46,004 nucleotides of DNA, taken from positions 1 to 46,004 of the forward strand of contig NZ_NSGF01000031.1 in the NCBI RefSeq assembly GCF_002294995.1, in the 5' to 3' direction. Below are positions 8,223-17,200 of the stretch, in pieces. A program made the translations under genes and the position numbers. The notes below the pieces were generated by a model. The model was not told the origin of the DNA, searched no databases, and saw only the letters and a program-made list of their open reading frames with translations. Positions within the stretch are counted from its first letter, which is position 1, and each line of letters starts with the position of its first letter. The DNA is from Mesorhizobium sp. WSM3860. GTDB taxonomy: Bacteria; Pseudomonadota; Alphaproteobacteria; Rhizobiales; Rhizobiaceae.

Positions 8223-9116
8223 ATGTCAGGTCTGCGTCAGATCGCATTCTACGGAAAGGGAGGCATCGGCAAGTCCACCACCTCTCAAAATACGCTCGCC
8301 GCTCTGGTCGACCTCGGACAGAAGATCCTCATCGTCGGCTGTGACCCCAAAGCCGACTCTACCCGCCTGATCCTGAACGCAAAGGCGCAGGATACTGTTC
8401 TGCATCTCGCCGCCGAGGAAGGTTCTGTGGAGGACCTCGAACTCGAGGACGTGCTCAAGATCGGCTACAAAGACATCAAGTGCGTGGAGTCCGGCGGCCC
8501 CGAGCCGGGTGTCGGCTGCGCCGGCCGCGGCGTCATCACCTCGATCAACTTCCTCGAGGAGAACGGCGCCTATGACAATGTCGACTATGTCTCTTACGAC
8601 GTGCTGGGCGACGTGGTGTGCGGCGGCTTCGCGATGCCGATCCGCGAAAACAAGGCCCAGGAAATCTACATCGTCATGTCCGGCGAGATGATGGCGCTCT
8701 ATGCCGCCAACAACATCGCCAAGGGTATCCTGAAATACGCCCATTCGGGCGGCGTGCGGCTCGGCGGGCTGATCTGCAACGAGCGCCAGACCGACCGCGA
8801 GCTCGACCTCTCCGAGGCGTTGGCCGCCAGGCTCAATTCCAAGCTCATCCACTTCGTGCCGCGCGACAACATCGTCCAGCACGCCGAACTAAGGAAGATG
8901 ACCGTTATCCAATATGCGCCGGACTCCAAACAGGCAGGGGAGTACCGCGCGTTGGCCCAGAAGATCCATCTCAATTCGGGTCAGGGCACCATCCCGACCC
9001 CAATCACCATGGAAGAGCTCGAGGACATGCTGCTCGACTTCGGCATCATGAAGAGCGACGAGCAGATGCTTGCGGAGCTTCAGGCCAAGGAAGCGACATT
9101 GGCCGTCGCTCAGTAA
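8223..9116 (+). CDS. nifH: Nitrogenase iron protein (dinitrogenase reductase) NifH
   Basis: This 297-residue NifH is the ATP-dependent electron donor to the MoFe protein. The P-loop GKGGIGKST (about residues 10-18) is present. The two cluster-ligand cysteines lie in GVGCAGRG and DVVCGGFA, and the arginine after the first cysteine is the known ADP-ribosylation site of the family. ATG 8223 follows AAGGAAAG. The protein is of full length and appears functional. It leads the nifHDK genes; a hairpin follows the stop codon. Confidence 0.98.
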   Translation: MSGLRQIAFYGKGGIGKSTTSQNTLAALVDLGQKILIVGCDPKADSTRLILNAKAQDTVLHLAAEEGSVEDLELEDVLKIGYKDIKCVESGGPEPGVGCAGRGVITSINFLEENGAYDNVDYVSYDVLGDVVCGGFAMPIRENKAQEIYIVMSGEMMALYAANNIAKGILKYAHSGGVRLGGLICNERQTDRELDLSEALAARLNSKLIHFVPRDNIVQHAELRKMTVIQYAPDSKQAGEYRALAQKIHLNSGQGTIPTPITMEELEDMLLDFGIMKSDEQMLAELQAKEATLAVAQ

Positions 9117-9133
9117 GGGCCCCTACCCGACAG

Positions 9134-9163
9134 GGGGCGCCGACTGTGATCTGGCGCCCCTTT
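9134..9163 (+). terminator. nifH-nifD intergenic hairpin
   Basis: GGGGCGCC and GGCGCCCC form an 8-bp stem with an 11-base loop, followed by TTTATA. It may end part of the transcripts or protect the nifH message, which would explain the excess of Fe protein over MoFe protein. The role is inferred. Confidence 0.65.
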
Positions 9164-9219
9164 ATACGAAACAAGGCCTCGTTGGCGAGGCGTTACGATC
9201 CTTGAAAGGGGCAGGTCCC

Positions 9220-10725
9220 ATGGGCCTCGACTATGAGAATGACGGCGCTTTGCATGCGAAGCTTATCGAAGACGTGCTGTCGCAATATCCAGACAAGGCG
9301 GCGAAGCGTCGCAAGAAGCACCTCAGTGTCGCAATGAGCAAGGACGAGGCCACAGCGGAGGACAAGGGCCTTTCCGAATGCGACGTCAAATCGAACATCA
9401 AATCCATTCCGGGCGTGATGACAATCCGCGGCTGCGCCTATGCCGGCTCCAAGGGCGTGGTGTGGGGTCCGGTCAAGAATATGGTCCACGTCTCGCACGG
9501 GCCGGTCGGCTGTGGGCAATATTCCTGGTCGCAACGCCGCAACTATTACGTCGGCACGACGGGCATCGACACGTTCGTGACGATGCAGTTCACCTCCGAC
9601 TTCCAGGAGAAGGACATCGTTTTCGGCGGCGACAAGAAGCTGGAAAAGATCATCGACGAGATCGAGGACCTGTTTCCGCTCAATGGCGGCATCTCGGTTC
9701 AGTCGGAATGCCCAATCGGCCTGATCGGGGACGATATCGAGGCAGTGTCGCGCAAGAAGGCCAAGGAGCACGAAAAGACGATTGTACCGGTGCGCTGCGA
9801 AGGTTTCCGCGGCGTTTCACAATCGCTCGGTCACCACATCGCAAATGATGCGATCCGCGATTGGGTCTTCGATAAGGAAGATGTCAAGTTCGAGTCCGGC
9901 CCATATGACGTCAACGTCGTCGGCGACTACAACATTGGCGGCGATGCCTGGGCGTCGCGAATCCTGCTCGAGGAGATTGGGCTTCGGGTAGTCGGCAACT
10001 GGTCGGGCGACGCCACGCTCGCCGAGATAGAGCGCGCGCCCAAGGCCAAACTCAATTTGATCCACTGCTACCGGTCGATGAACTACATCTGCCGGCACAT
10101 GGAGGAAAAGTACGGCATCCCTTGGATGGAATACAATTTCTTCGGCCCCTCCCAGATCGAAGCCTCCCTGCGCAACATCGCCAAGCATTTCGGCCCGCAA
10201 ATCGAGGAGAAGACCGAAAAGGTCATCGCCAAGTACCGGCCCTTGGTCGATGCCGTCACAGCCAAGTACCGACCGCGACTCGAAGGCAGCACGGTGATGC
10301 TCTATGTCGGCGGCCTGCGCCCCCGTCACGTCATCACTGCCTACGAGGACCTCGGCATGGTGATCGTTGGCACCGGCTACGAATTCGCCCACAACGACGA
10401 CTATCAGCGCACCGGCCATTACGTGAAGAATGGCACGCTCGTCTATGACGACGTCACCGGGTACGAGCTGGAGAAGTTCATCGAAGGCATCCGCCCTAAT
10501 CTCGTTGGCTCCGGTATCAAGGAGAAGTACCCGGTGCAGAAGATGGGCATCCCGTTCCGCCAAATGCACTCCTGGGACTATTCCGGCCCGTATCACGGCT
10601 ATGACGGCTTCGCCATTTTCGCCCGCGACATGGATTTGGCCATCAACAACCCGGTCTGGGGTCTCTACCGCGCGCCGTGGAAGAAGATAGAGGACGCGCC
10701 GCCGACGGCGGTCGCCGCCGAATGA
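9220..10725 (+). CDS. nifD: Nitrogenase MoFe protein alpha chain NifD
   Basis: This 501-residue NifD contains the P-cluster cysteines in RGCAYAGSKG, HGPVGCGQYSW and SECPIGLIGDD. The FeMo-cofactor ligands are the cysteine of the HNDD-preceding loop region and the histidine in QMHSWDYSGPYHG. ATG 9220 has a GGGGCAGG ribosome site. With NifK it forms the alpha2-beta2 protein that reduces dinitrogen. Full length and intact. Confidence 0.98.
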   Translation: MGLDYENDGALHAKLIEDVLSQYPDKAAKRRKKHLSVAMSKDEATAEDKGLSECDVKSNIKSIPGVMTIRGCAYAGSKGVVWGPVKNMVHVSHGPVGCGQYSWSQRRNYYVGTTGIDTFVTMQFTSDFQEKDIVFGGDKKLEKIIDEIEDLFPLNGGISVQSECPIGLIGDDIEAVSRKKAKEHEKTIVPVRCEGFRGVSQSLGHHIANDAIRDWVFDKEDVKFESGPYDVNVVGDYNIGGDAWASRILLEEIGLRVVGNWSGDATLAEIERAPKAKLNLIHCYRSMNYICRHMEEKYGIPWMEYNFFGPSQIEASLRNIAKHFGPQIEEKTEKVIAKYRPLVDAVTAKYRPRLEGSTVMLYVGGLRPRHVITAYEDLGMVIVGTGYEFAHNDDYQRTGHYVKNGTLVYDDVTGYELEKFIEGIRPNLVGSGIKEKYPVQKMGIPFRQMHSWDYSGPYHGYDGFAIFARDMDLAINNPVWGLYRAPWKKIEDAPPTAVAAE

Positions 10726-10853
10726 GGACTTGGCCTCCGTGCCAAGCAGGGAGGCCAACAAACACTTTGGGCACTCGATCCACGCGGAGGCCCTTAACGT
10801 CTTGATGTTCCTGTGCTGCCGCTTGGCGCGGCCAGATGGAAAAGGTGACCACC

Positions 10854-12395
10854 ATGCCGCAATCGGCCGAAAAAGTTCTCGACCATGCTCCCCTGTTCCG
10901 CGAGCCGGAATACAGACAAATGCTTGCCGAGAAGAAACTGAATTTTGAATGTCCGCACCCTGATCAGATTGTCACCGACCAACGCGAATTGACCAAGACT
11001 TGGGAATACCGCGAAAAGAACCTCGCTCGCGAGGCGCTTGTCATAAACCCCGCCAAGGCATGCCAGCCGCTCGGCGCGGTGTTCGCGGCCGCGGGCTTCG
11101 AGCGGACCATGTCTTTCGTCCACGGTAGCCAGGGCTGCGTTGCCTACTACCGCTCGCATCTGTCGCGACATTTCAAGGAGCCTTCGTCAGCGGTTTCCTC
11201 CTCGATGACCGAGGACGCGGCAGTGTTTGGCGGCCTGAAGAACATGGTCGACGGGCTCGCCAATACCTACAAGCTCTACGACCCCAATATGATCGCCGTC
11301 TCGACCACCTGCATGGCTGAAGTCATCGGCGACGACCTGCGCAGCTTCATCGAGAACGCCAAGAACGAAGGCTCTGTCCCGGGGGACTTCGACGTGCCTT
11401 TCGCTCATACGCCGGCCTTCGTCGGCAGCCATGTCGATGGCTATGACGGTATGGTGAAGGGCGTGCTGGAGCATTTCTGGAAGGGCAGCGAGCGCTCGCA
11501 AGTCACTGGCACCCTCAACATCATTCCAGGCTTCGACGGATTCTGCGTCGGAAATAACCGGGAACTCAAGCGCCTTCTCGACCTGATGGGTGTCACCTAT
11601 ACCTTCATTCAGGACGCTTCCGATCAGTTCGACACGCCGTCGGACGGCGAATACCGCATGTATGACGGAGGCACAAAAATTGCAGACGTGAAAGGGGCGC
11701 TCAACGCCGAGGCGACACTGTCGCTGCAGCGTTACAACACCCGCAAGACGCTGGAATATTGCGACGAGGTCGGGCAGGCGACGGCGTCCTTCCATTATCC
11801 GCTAGGTGTCCAGGCGACTGACGAATTCCTGATGAAGGTCTCGGCGATTTCCGGCAAGGAGATCCCCGAGACAATCCGGATGGAGCGCGGCCGACTGGTT
11901 GACGCAATGGCCGACAGCCAGTCATGGCTGCACGGTAAGAAGTACGCAATCTATGGGGATCCGGACTTCGTCTACGCCATGGCCCGCTTCGTCATGGAGA
12001 CCGGCGGCGAGCCGACACATTGCCTCGCGACCAACGGCACATCGGCCTGGGAGGCCGAGATGAAGGAATTGCTTGCATCCTCGCCCTTCGGCCAGGATGC
12101 GCAGGTCTGGGCGGGCAAGGATCTCTGGGCAATGCGCTCGTTGCTTTTTACAGAGCCGGTGGACCTGCTGATCGGCAATTCCTATGGCAAGTATCTGGAG
12201 CGCGATACCGGCACGCCGTTGATCCGGCTGACGTTTCCAATCTTCGACCGACACCATCACCATCGCTTTGCGCTGATGGGCTACCAGGGCGGTTTACGCG
12301 TGCTGACGACGATCCTCGACAAGATATTCGACAAGCTCGATCGCGAGTCGAGCGAGACTGGCGTGACGGATTATTCCTATGACCTCACCCGCTAA
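10854..12395 (+). CDS. nifK: Nitrogenase MoFe protein beta chain NifK
   Basis: This 513-residue NifK has P-cluster ligand regions KACQPLGAV, HGSQGCVAYYRSHLSRHF and STTCMAEVIGDD. It has the N-terminal extension typical of beta chains. ATG 10854 is preferred over 10836 because AAGGTG lies in front of it. It forms the P-cluster interface with NifD. The 128-base gap after nifD contains no second promoter that I can see. Confidence 0.98.
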   Translation: MPQSAEKVLDHAPLFREPEYRQMLAEKKLNFECPHPDQIVTDQRELTKTWEYREKNLAREALVINPAKACQPLGAVFAAAGFERTMSFVHGSQGCVAYYRSHLSRHFKEPSSAVSSSMTEDAAVFGGLKNMVDGLANTYKLYDPNMIAVSTTCMAEVIGDDLRSFIENAKNEGSVPGDFDVPFAHTPAFVGSHVDGYDGMVKGVLEHFWKGSERSQVTGTLNIIPGFDGFCVGNNRELKRLLDLMGVTYTFIQDASDQFDTPSDGEYRMYDGGTKIADVKGALNAEATLSLQRYNTRKTLEYCDEVGQATASFHYPLGVQATDEFLMKVSAISGKEIPETIRMERGRLVDAMADSQSWLHGKKYAIYGDPDFVYAMARFVMETGGEPTHCLATNGTSAWEAEMKELLASSPFGQDAQVWAGKDLWAMRSLLFTEPVDLLIGNSYGKYLERDTGTPLIRLTFPIFDRHHHHRFALMGYQGGLRVLTTILDKIFDKLDRESSETGVTDYSYDLTR

Positions 12396-12396
12396 G

Positions 12397-12413
12397 AGCC
12401 GGTGCCGGCTTTT
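12397..12413 (+). terminator. Weak hairpin after nifK
   Basis: AGCCG-GTGC-CGGCT followed by TTTT gives a 5-bp stem and a short T run just after the nifK stop. It is probably a weak attenuator rather than a strong terminator, because nifE begins 45 bases later with no separate promoter seen. Confidence 0.35.
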
Positions 12414-12457
12414 CGCCGTGGCCGCCCATCGCCCAATGGACTTCGGGGACTGACGCA

Positions 12458-13948
12458 ATGACCTCGCTCAGTGTCAAGATCCAGGATGTTTTCGACGAGC
12501 CCGCCTGCGATAAAAACCGCAGCAAGGATGCCAAGGCGCGCAAGGAGGGCTGCTCGAAGCCACTGACCCCCGGGGCGGCGGCCGGCGGCTGCGCCTTTGA
12601 CGGCGCTAAGATCGTCCTGCAGCCGATCACCGACGTTGCGCACCTGGTCCATGCACCCCTCGCCTGTGAGGGCAATTCCTGGGACAACAGAGGCGCAGCT
12701 TCGTCCGGGCCAACCCTGTGGCGGACAAGCTTCACGACCGACCTTACCGAACTCGACGTCGTGATGGGCCAGGGCGAGCGGAAGCTGTTCAAAGCGATCC
12801 GCCAGATCAAGGAAACATATGCGCCGCCGGCAATCTTCGTCTATTCAACCTGCGTGACGGCGCTGATCGGCGACGACATTGATGCCGTGTGCAGACGCGC
12901 GGCCGAAAAATTCGGCTTGGCCGTGGTGCCGATCAATGCGCCTGGTTTGGCCGGCTCCAAGCACCTCGGCAACAAACTCGCCGCCGAAGCGCTGCTCGAT
13001 CATGTCATTGGCACGGTGGAACCAGACGACGCCGGGCCCTACGACATAAACATCCTTGGCGAATTCAACCTCTCCGGCGAATTTTGGCTGGTGAAGCCGC
13101 TGCTTGATCGGCTCGGCATCCGGGTGCGCGCCTGCATCCCGGGCGATGCGCGTTACATCGACGTTGCATCCGCGCACCGCGCCCGGGCGGCTATGATGGT
13201 GTGCTCAAGCGCACTCATCAATCTGGCCCGCAAGATGGAGGAGCGCTGGGACATCCCGTTCTTCGAGGGCTCCTTCTACGGCATAACCGATACGTCGGAA
13301 GCACTTCGCAAGCTTGCGGAGCTGCTGGTGAGGAAGGGCGCCGATGCGGAGATCCTCGATCGCACAGACACGCTGATTGCTGAGCAGGAGGCGATTGCGT
13401 GGAAGAAGCTCGAGGCCTACCGCCGGCGGCTGCAAGGCAAGCGCGTGCTGCTCAACACAGGCGGTGTGAAGTCCTGGTCAGTTGTCCACGCGCTGATGGA
13501 GATCGGCATGGAGATCGTCGGCACCTCGGTCAAGAAATCCACCGTCGAAGACAAGGAACGGATCAAACGCATCCTCAAGGACGAAAACCACATGTTCGAG
13601 CAGATGGCAGCGCGCGATCTTTACGCCATGCTCTCAGAAGGCAAGGCCGATATCATGCTGTCGGGTGGGCGCACGCAATTCATCGCCCTGAAGGCCAAGA
13701 CACCCTGGCTGGATATCAACCAGGAGCGCCAACATCCTTATGCCGGCTATGACGGCATGGTGGAACTTGTACGGCAGATCGACCTCGCCATTCACAACCC
13801 GATCTGGAGCCAGGTGCAGGAGCCGGCGCCGTGGGATTGCCAGCCTGCCGTGAAGGACGATCTGGCGAGCACGAAGAACGGAACCGATACTGTGAACGCT
13901 CTCGATGATTTCGCCGGCGCGGCGGCTGAGCGCTTAGGCGAGCGTTGA
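12458..13948 (+). CDS. nifE: FeMo-cofactor scaffold subunit NifE
   Basis: This 496-residue NifD paralogue has GGCAFDGAK and LACEGNSWDNRG in the positions of the NifD cluster-ligand cysteines, plus STCVTALIGDD and ILSGGRTQ-type C-terminal segments. NifE and NifN form the scaffold on which NifB-cofactor matures to FeMo-cofactor. It follows nifK by 62 bases and precedes nifN by 9 bases. The C-terminal 30 residues after the last conserved tryptophan are low in conservation. Confidence 0.97.
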   Translation: MTSLSVKIQDVFDEPACDKNRSKDAKARKEGCSKPLTPGAAAGGCAFDGAKIVLQPITDVAHLVHAPLACEGNSWDNRGAASSGPTLWRTSFTTDLTELDVVMGQGERKLFKAIRQIKETYAPPAIFVYSTCVTALIGDDIDAVCRRAAEKFGLAVVPINAPGLAGSKHLGNKLAAEALLDHVIGTVEPDDAGPYDINILGEFNLSGEFWLVKPLLDRLGIRVRACIPGDARYIDVASAHRARAAMMVCSSALINLARKMEERWDIPFFEGSFYGITDTSEALRKLAELLVRKGADAEILDRTDTLIAEQEAIAWKKLEAYRRRLQGKRVLLNTGGVKSWSVVHALMEIGMEIVGTSVKKSTVEDKERIKRILKDENHMFEQMAARDLYAMLSEGKADIMLSGGRTQFIALKAKTPWLDINQERQHPYAGYDGMVELVRQIDLAIHNPIWSQVQEPAPWDCQPAVKDDLASTKNGTDTVNALDDFAGAAAERLGER

Positions 13949-13957
13949 GGAAATCCG

Positions 13958-15340
13958 ATGGTCCGCATCCTTCGCAATACCAAATCAGCGGCGGTCAACC
14001 CGCTGAAGTCGTCACAGCCGCTGGGTGCCGCCTTCGCTTTTCTTGGAGTCGACGGTGCAATGCCCCTGTTCCACGGCACGCAAGGCTGCACCAGCTTCGC
14101 GCTCGTGCTCTTCGTGCGGCATTTCAAGGAAGCGATCCCCTTGCAGACAACGGCGATGGACGAGGTGAACACCATACTCGGCGGAGCGGACCATCTGGAA
14201 GAGGCGATCCTCAACCTCAAAATTCGCACTAAGCCAAAGCTGATAGGAGTTTGCACGACAGCGCTGGTCGAGACCCGTGGCGAAGATTGCGCGAGTGATA
14301 TCGCCAACGTCAAGCTGAAGCACGTGGAAGAGCTCGCAGGTACGGAGGTCGTGCTGGCCAACACGCCTGATTTTGACGGCGCGATCGAAGAGGGCTGGGC
14401 CAAGGCTGTCGCGGCGATGATCGACGGGATTACACGGTCGGGCGCACGGACCAGGCAACCGAAGAAGATCGCAATCCTGCCCGGATGCAACCTCACTGTC
14501 GCTGACGTCGAGCATTTGCGTGACATGGTTGAAAGTTTTGGCCTCAAGCCGATCATCCTGCCGGACGTCTCCGGCTCGCTCGACGGTACGGTCCCTGACC
14601 GCTGGGTAACGACTACCTATGGCGGCACCAGCGTTGAAGAAATCCGCGAGCTTGGCACAGCCGCGCAATGCATCGTCATCGGCGAGCACATGCGCCACCC
14701 GGCGAAAACGCTGCACGGGTTGACCGGCGTGCCTTACGTGGTGTTGCAGTCGCTGACCGGATTGAAGGCTGTCGACCGGTTCGTCTCGGTGCTGTCGGCG
14801 GTTTCGGGCGCGGCGGTGCCGACCCGGGTGCGCCGTCGCCGGGCGCAATTGCAGGATGCTTTGCTCGACGGACATTTTCATTTCGGAGGCAAGAAAATTG
14901 CGATCGCTGCCGAACCAGACCAACTCTATCAGCTCGCAACCTTCTTCGCTGGCATGGGCTCCAAAATCGCTGCGGCGGTCACGACGACCGATATGTCGAA
15001 GATTCTGGAAAAGGTACCGGCGGAGTGGGTTCAGATCGGCGATCTCGGCGATTTGGAAGCTCTTGCCGAGGGCGCGGATCTTCTCGTTACTCACTCCCAC
15101 GGTCGCCAGGCTTCGCAACGCCTTGGCATTCCGCTCATGCGCGTCGGCTTCCCAATCTTCGACCGGCTCGGCAGCCAGCACAAGCTCACAATCCTCTATG
15201 AGGGGACCCGCGACCTGATCTTCGAGGTTGCTAACATCTTCCAGGCCAATCAGCACGCGCCGACGCCTGAGGCGCTTGATCCATTTCGGAAACGAGAAAT
15301 GCCAGATGAGCTCCGTTCGTCGCCTCTCACTCGTCACTGA
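13958..15340 (+). CDS. nifN: FeMo-cofactor scaffold subunit NifN
   Basis: This 460-residue NifK paralogue begins with NPLKSSQPLGAAFAFLGVDG and HGTQGCTSFALVLFVRHFKE, the beta-chain-like cluster region. It partners NifE. It starts 9 bases after nifE, and its 3' end overlaps the nifX start by 35 bases, so the three are probably co-translated. Confidence 0.96.
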   Translation: MVRILRNTKSAAVNPLKSSQPLGAAFAFLGVDGAMPLFHGTQGCTSFALVLFVRHFKEAIPLQTTAMDEVNTILGGADHLEEAILNLKIRTKPKLIGVCTTALVETRGEDCASDIANVKLKHVEELAGTEVVLANTPDFDGAIEEGWAKAVAAMIDGITRSGARTRQPKKIAILPGCNLTVADVEHLRDMVESFGLKPIILPDVSGSLDGTVPDRWVTTTYGGTSVEEIRELGTAAQCIVIGEHMRHPAKTLHGLTGVPYVVLQSLTGLKAVDRFVSVLSAVSGAAVPTRVRRRRAQLQDALLDGHFHFGGKKIAIAAEPDQLYQLATFFAGMGSKIAAAVTTTDMSKILEKVPAEWVQIGDLGDLEALAEGADLLVTHSHGRQASQRLGIPLMRVGFPIFDRLGSQHKLTILYEGTRDLIFEVANIFQANQHAPTPEALDPFRKREMPDELRSSPLTRH

Positions 15341-15803
15341 CGAAGTTCGCGCAACGATGCCAGAACGACGAGCAGGCGCATTGCGCGTTGCCATCGCCAC
15401 GCAAGACATGAAGAATCTCAACGCCCATTTCGGGTCGGCCAAGCGCTTTGCTGTCTACGACGTGACTCGCGAGGAGTGGCATCTCGTGGAAGCCGTGGCC
15501 TTCGATGACGTTTCCGATGAGAGCGGGAAGCGTCGGACCGAGGGCGATGACCGCATCACGCCGAAGGTGGAGGCGCTGAAGGGCTGCCATCTGCTGTTTT
15601 GTCTGGCCATCGGTGGGCCTTCGGCAGCCAAGGTTGTTTCTGCCAAAATCCATCCGATCAAGGCGCCGCAGCCACAAACGATCCAAGAGGTGCTGTTGCG
15701 CACGCAGATGATGCTGAGGACATGTCCTCCGCCCTGGCTGCGCAAGGTGCTGGCCGACGCTGGTGTCGCCGAAAAGAAACCCTCCTTCGAGGACGAGGAC
15801 TGA
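15306..15803 (+). CDS. nifX: NifX, FeMo-cofactor precursor carrier
   Basis: This 165-residue protein has the dinitrogenase-cofactor-binding fold: LRVAIATQDMKNLNAHFGSAKRFAVYDV at the N-terminus, then CHLLFCLAIGGPSAAKVV and the C-terminal helices. NifX binds NifB-cofactor and an assembly intermediate and shuttles them to NifEN. ATG 15306 overlaps nifN and gives the usual family length; an upstream start at 15228 would add an unrelated segment. A decayed copy of the 3' end of this gene is seen near 27.65 kb. Confidence 0.93.
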   Translation: MSSVRRLSLVTDEVRATMPERRAGALRVAIATQDMKNLNAHFGSAKRFAVYDVTREEWHLVEAVAFDDVSDESGKRRTEGDDRITPKVEALKGCHLLFCLAIGGPSAAKVVSAKIHPIKAPQPQTIQEVLLRTQMMLRTCPPPWLRKVLADAGVAEKKPSFEDED

Positions 15804-15820
15804 AACGAGGAAAGAGCAAA

Positions 15821-16300
15821 ATGTTTGAAGTCGCGATCAGCCCTGCTGTCAACGATGACGAGGCGGCCCTTGCCAGCCCGTTCGTCAAATGCCTCGTGCG
15901 GCTGATCCGTGCTCAAGATTCCCACGGGTCCTGGGACGGCAAAGCGGACGCCGAGTTGCTGGCCGACTTCATCGTCAGCAAGGAACAGCGCCGTGCGATT
16001 CCAATCATCGGCGATCCCGATCCGGACGTGCTGTGGAGACTCGACAAGTTTTACACTGCCGTCGCACTTGCGATCGAGGAGCGCTCCGGCCTGATGGCAT
16101 CGCCGATGATCGAAATGAGCCATGAGGGCTTCGGGCGCGTGCTTTTCACCGCCGGGCGGCTGGTCGTCCTGTCTAAGACCCTGCGCGACGTCCATCGGTT
16201 CGGCTTCGAGACGTTCTGCAAACTCGCCGCGGCCGGTACGAAACTGGTCGACGATGCGATCGCAGCCATCGACGTCTATCCCGAGGTGGCACGGGCATGA
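15821..16300 (+). CDS. NifX-associated protein (DUF269)
   Basis: This 159-residue DUF269 protein is a constant companion of nifX in proteobacteria. Recognisable segments are LVRLIRAQDSHGSWDGKAD, ELLADFIVSKEQRRAIP and GFGRVLFTAGRLVVLSKTLRDVHRFGF. Its biochemical role is not settled; a part in cofactor assembly is inferred from its position. It starts 17 bases after nifX behind GAGGAAAGAG. In most rhizobia fdxB would follow. Here a response regulator follows instead, and a wrecked second copy of this gene sits in front of fdxB at 27.7 kb. Confidence 0.93.
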   Translation: MFEVAISPAVNDDEAALASPFVKCLVRLIRAQDSHGSWDGKADAELLADFIVSKEQRRAIPIIGDPDPDVLWRLDKFYTAVALAIEERSGLMASPMIEMSHEGFGRVLFTAGRLVVLSKTLRDVHRFGFETFCKLAAAGTKLVDDAIAAIDVYPEVARA

Positions 16301-16396
16301 AACCCATTTTCGAGCAAGAGGATCATGTCAGGCCTTGAGGAGCCGCTACGGCCACCCGACGCGTTCGAGGCCAATTTGGTTCTCGGGGTAGCGCCG

Positions 16397-17101
16397 ATGA
16401 AGCCACGCGTCCTGATCTGTTCGCAAGATGCGGAGTTCTATCTCTTCCTCAGCCACATACTGGAGGTGGACGGTTTCGTCAGTGAGCCGGCAGGCGGGGC
16501 CAAGGAGGCGCTTGCAAAGGCCGACGAACGGGAATTCCAGGCCGTCGTGCTGGACTGCGGTCCAACGAGCCTTACCGGGTCCGCAATCTGCGCCCGGCTC
16601 AAGCGGGAGCCCCGGACCGGCGGCCTGCCCATCATTGCCCTGATCGCGCCCGGCGCCGAGAACCAGCACCTGGATCTATTGAAGGCCGGCATTGACGAGA
16701 GCTTTGTGCGCCCAATGGCACCGGCCAAGCTGCTCGATTGTCTGCGCACGAGGCTGGCGCTGCCGAAGCCGGGTTCAAGCGGGGTTGAAAACGGCGGCTG
16801 GCTCTCTTTTGGCAACGTTAAGATGAATCTCGATGCCCGCCGGGTTTGCGGCAATGGCCATGACATTCATCTCGGACCGATCGAGTTCAACTTGCTGCGG
16901 CATTTGCTCGAGACTCCCGGCAAGGTCTTCAGCCGGGACGAGATGATCGGCGCGGCCTGGCCGGCCAATATCCATGTCGGTGAACGCACAGTCGATGTCC
17001 ACATCAGTCGGCTTAGAAGGGCGCTGGAGACGGCCTCGACCGATATCGTCATCCGTACCGTGAGGTCGTCCGGCTACTCGCTCGAGAAGCTGGACGGCTG
17101 A
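16397..17101 (+). CDS. OmpR/PhoB-family response regulator with degenerate receiver
   Basis: This 234-residue regulator has a receiver domain (residues 1-120) and a PhoB-type winged helix (about 135-230, with ERTVDVHISRLRRALE). The candidate phospho-acceptor aspartate is present in VVLDCGP. However, the two acidic residues of the Mg pocket are replaced (VLICSQDAE instead of VLVVEDE), the conserved Thr/Ser is Ile, and the conserved Lys is Arg (VRPMAP). Phosphorylation-independent action is likely. Atypical regulators such as rhizobial TtsI look similar, but I cannot assign it. The start is uncertain: ATG 16325, in frame, has AGAGGA close by. No sensor kinase is adjacent. Confidence 0.8.
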   Translation: MKPRVLICSQDAEFYLFLSHILEVDGFVSEPAGGAKEALAKADEREFQAVVLDCGPTSLTGSAICARLKREPRTGGLPIIALIAPGAENQHLDLLKAGIDESFVRPMAPAKLLDCLRTRLALPKPGSSGVENGGWLSFGNVKMNLDARRVCGNGHDIHLGPIEFNLLRHLLETPGKVFSRDEMIGAAWPANIHVGERTVDVHISRLRRALETASTDIVIRTVRSSGYSLEKLDG

Positions 17102-17200
17102 ATCAAGTGTCCGGTGTGGTGCCACTCCCTTTTCCTCGCGCTGTGAGCCGGTCTCGCGGCCTGAAACGCCCTCAACGAATACTCAGGAAGAAGAAGGAAA

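Noticed and set aside
16300..16396. Short match between 16355-16380 and 27575-27600 (TTCGAGGC-AATTTGG)
   Set aside because: Similarity does not extend on either side, so I cannot claim a duplicated segment there.
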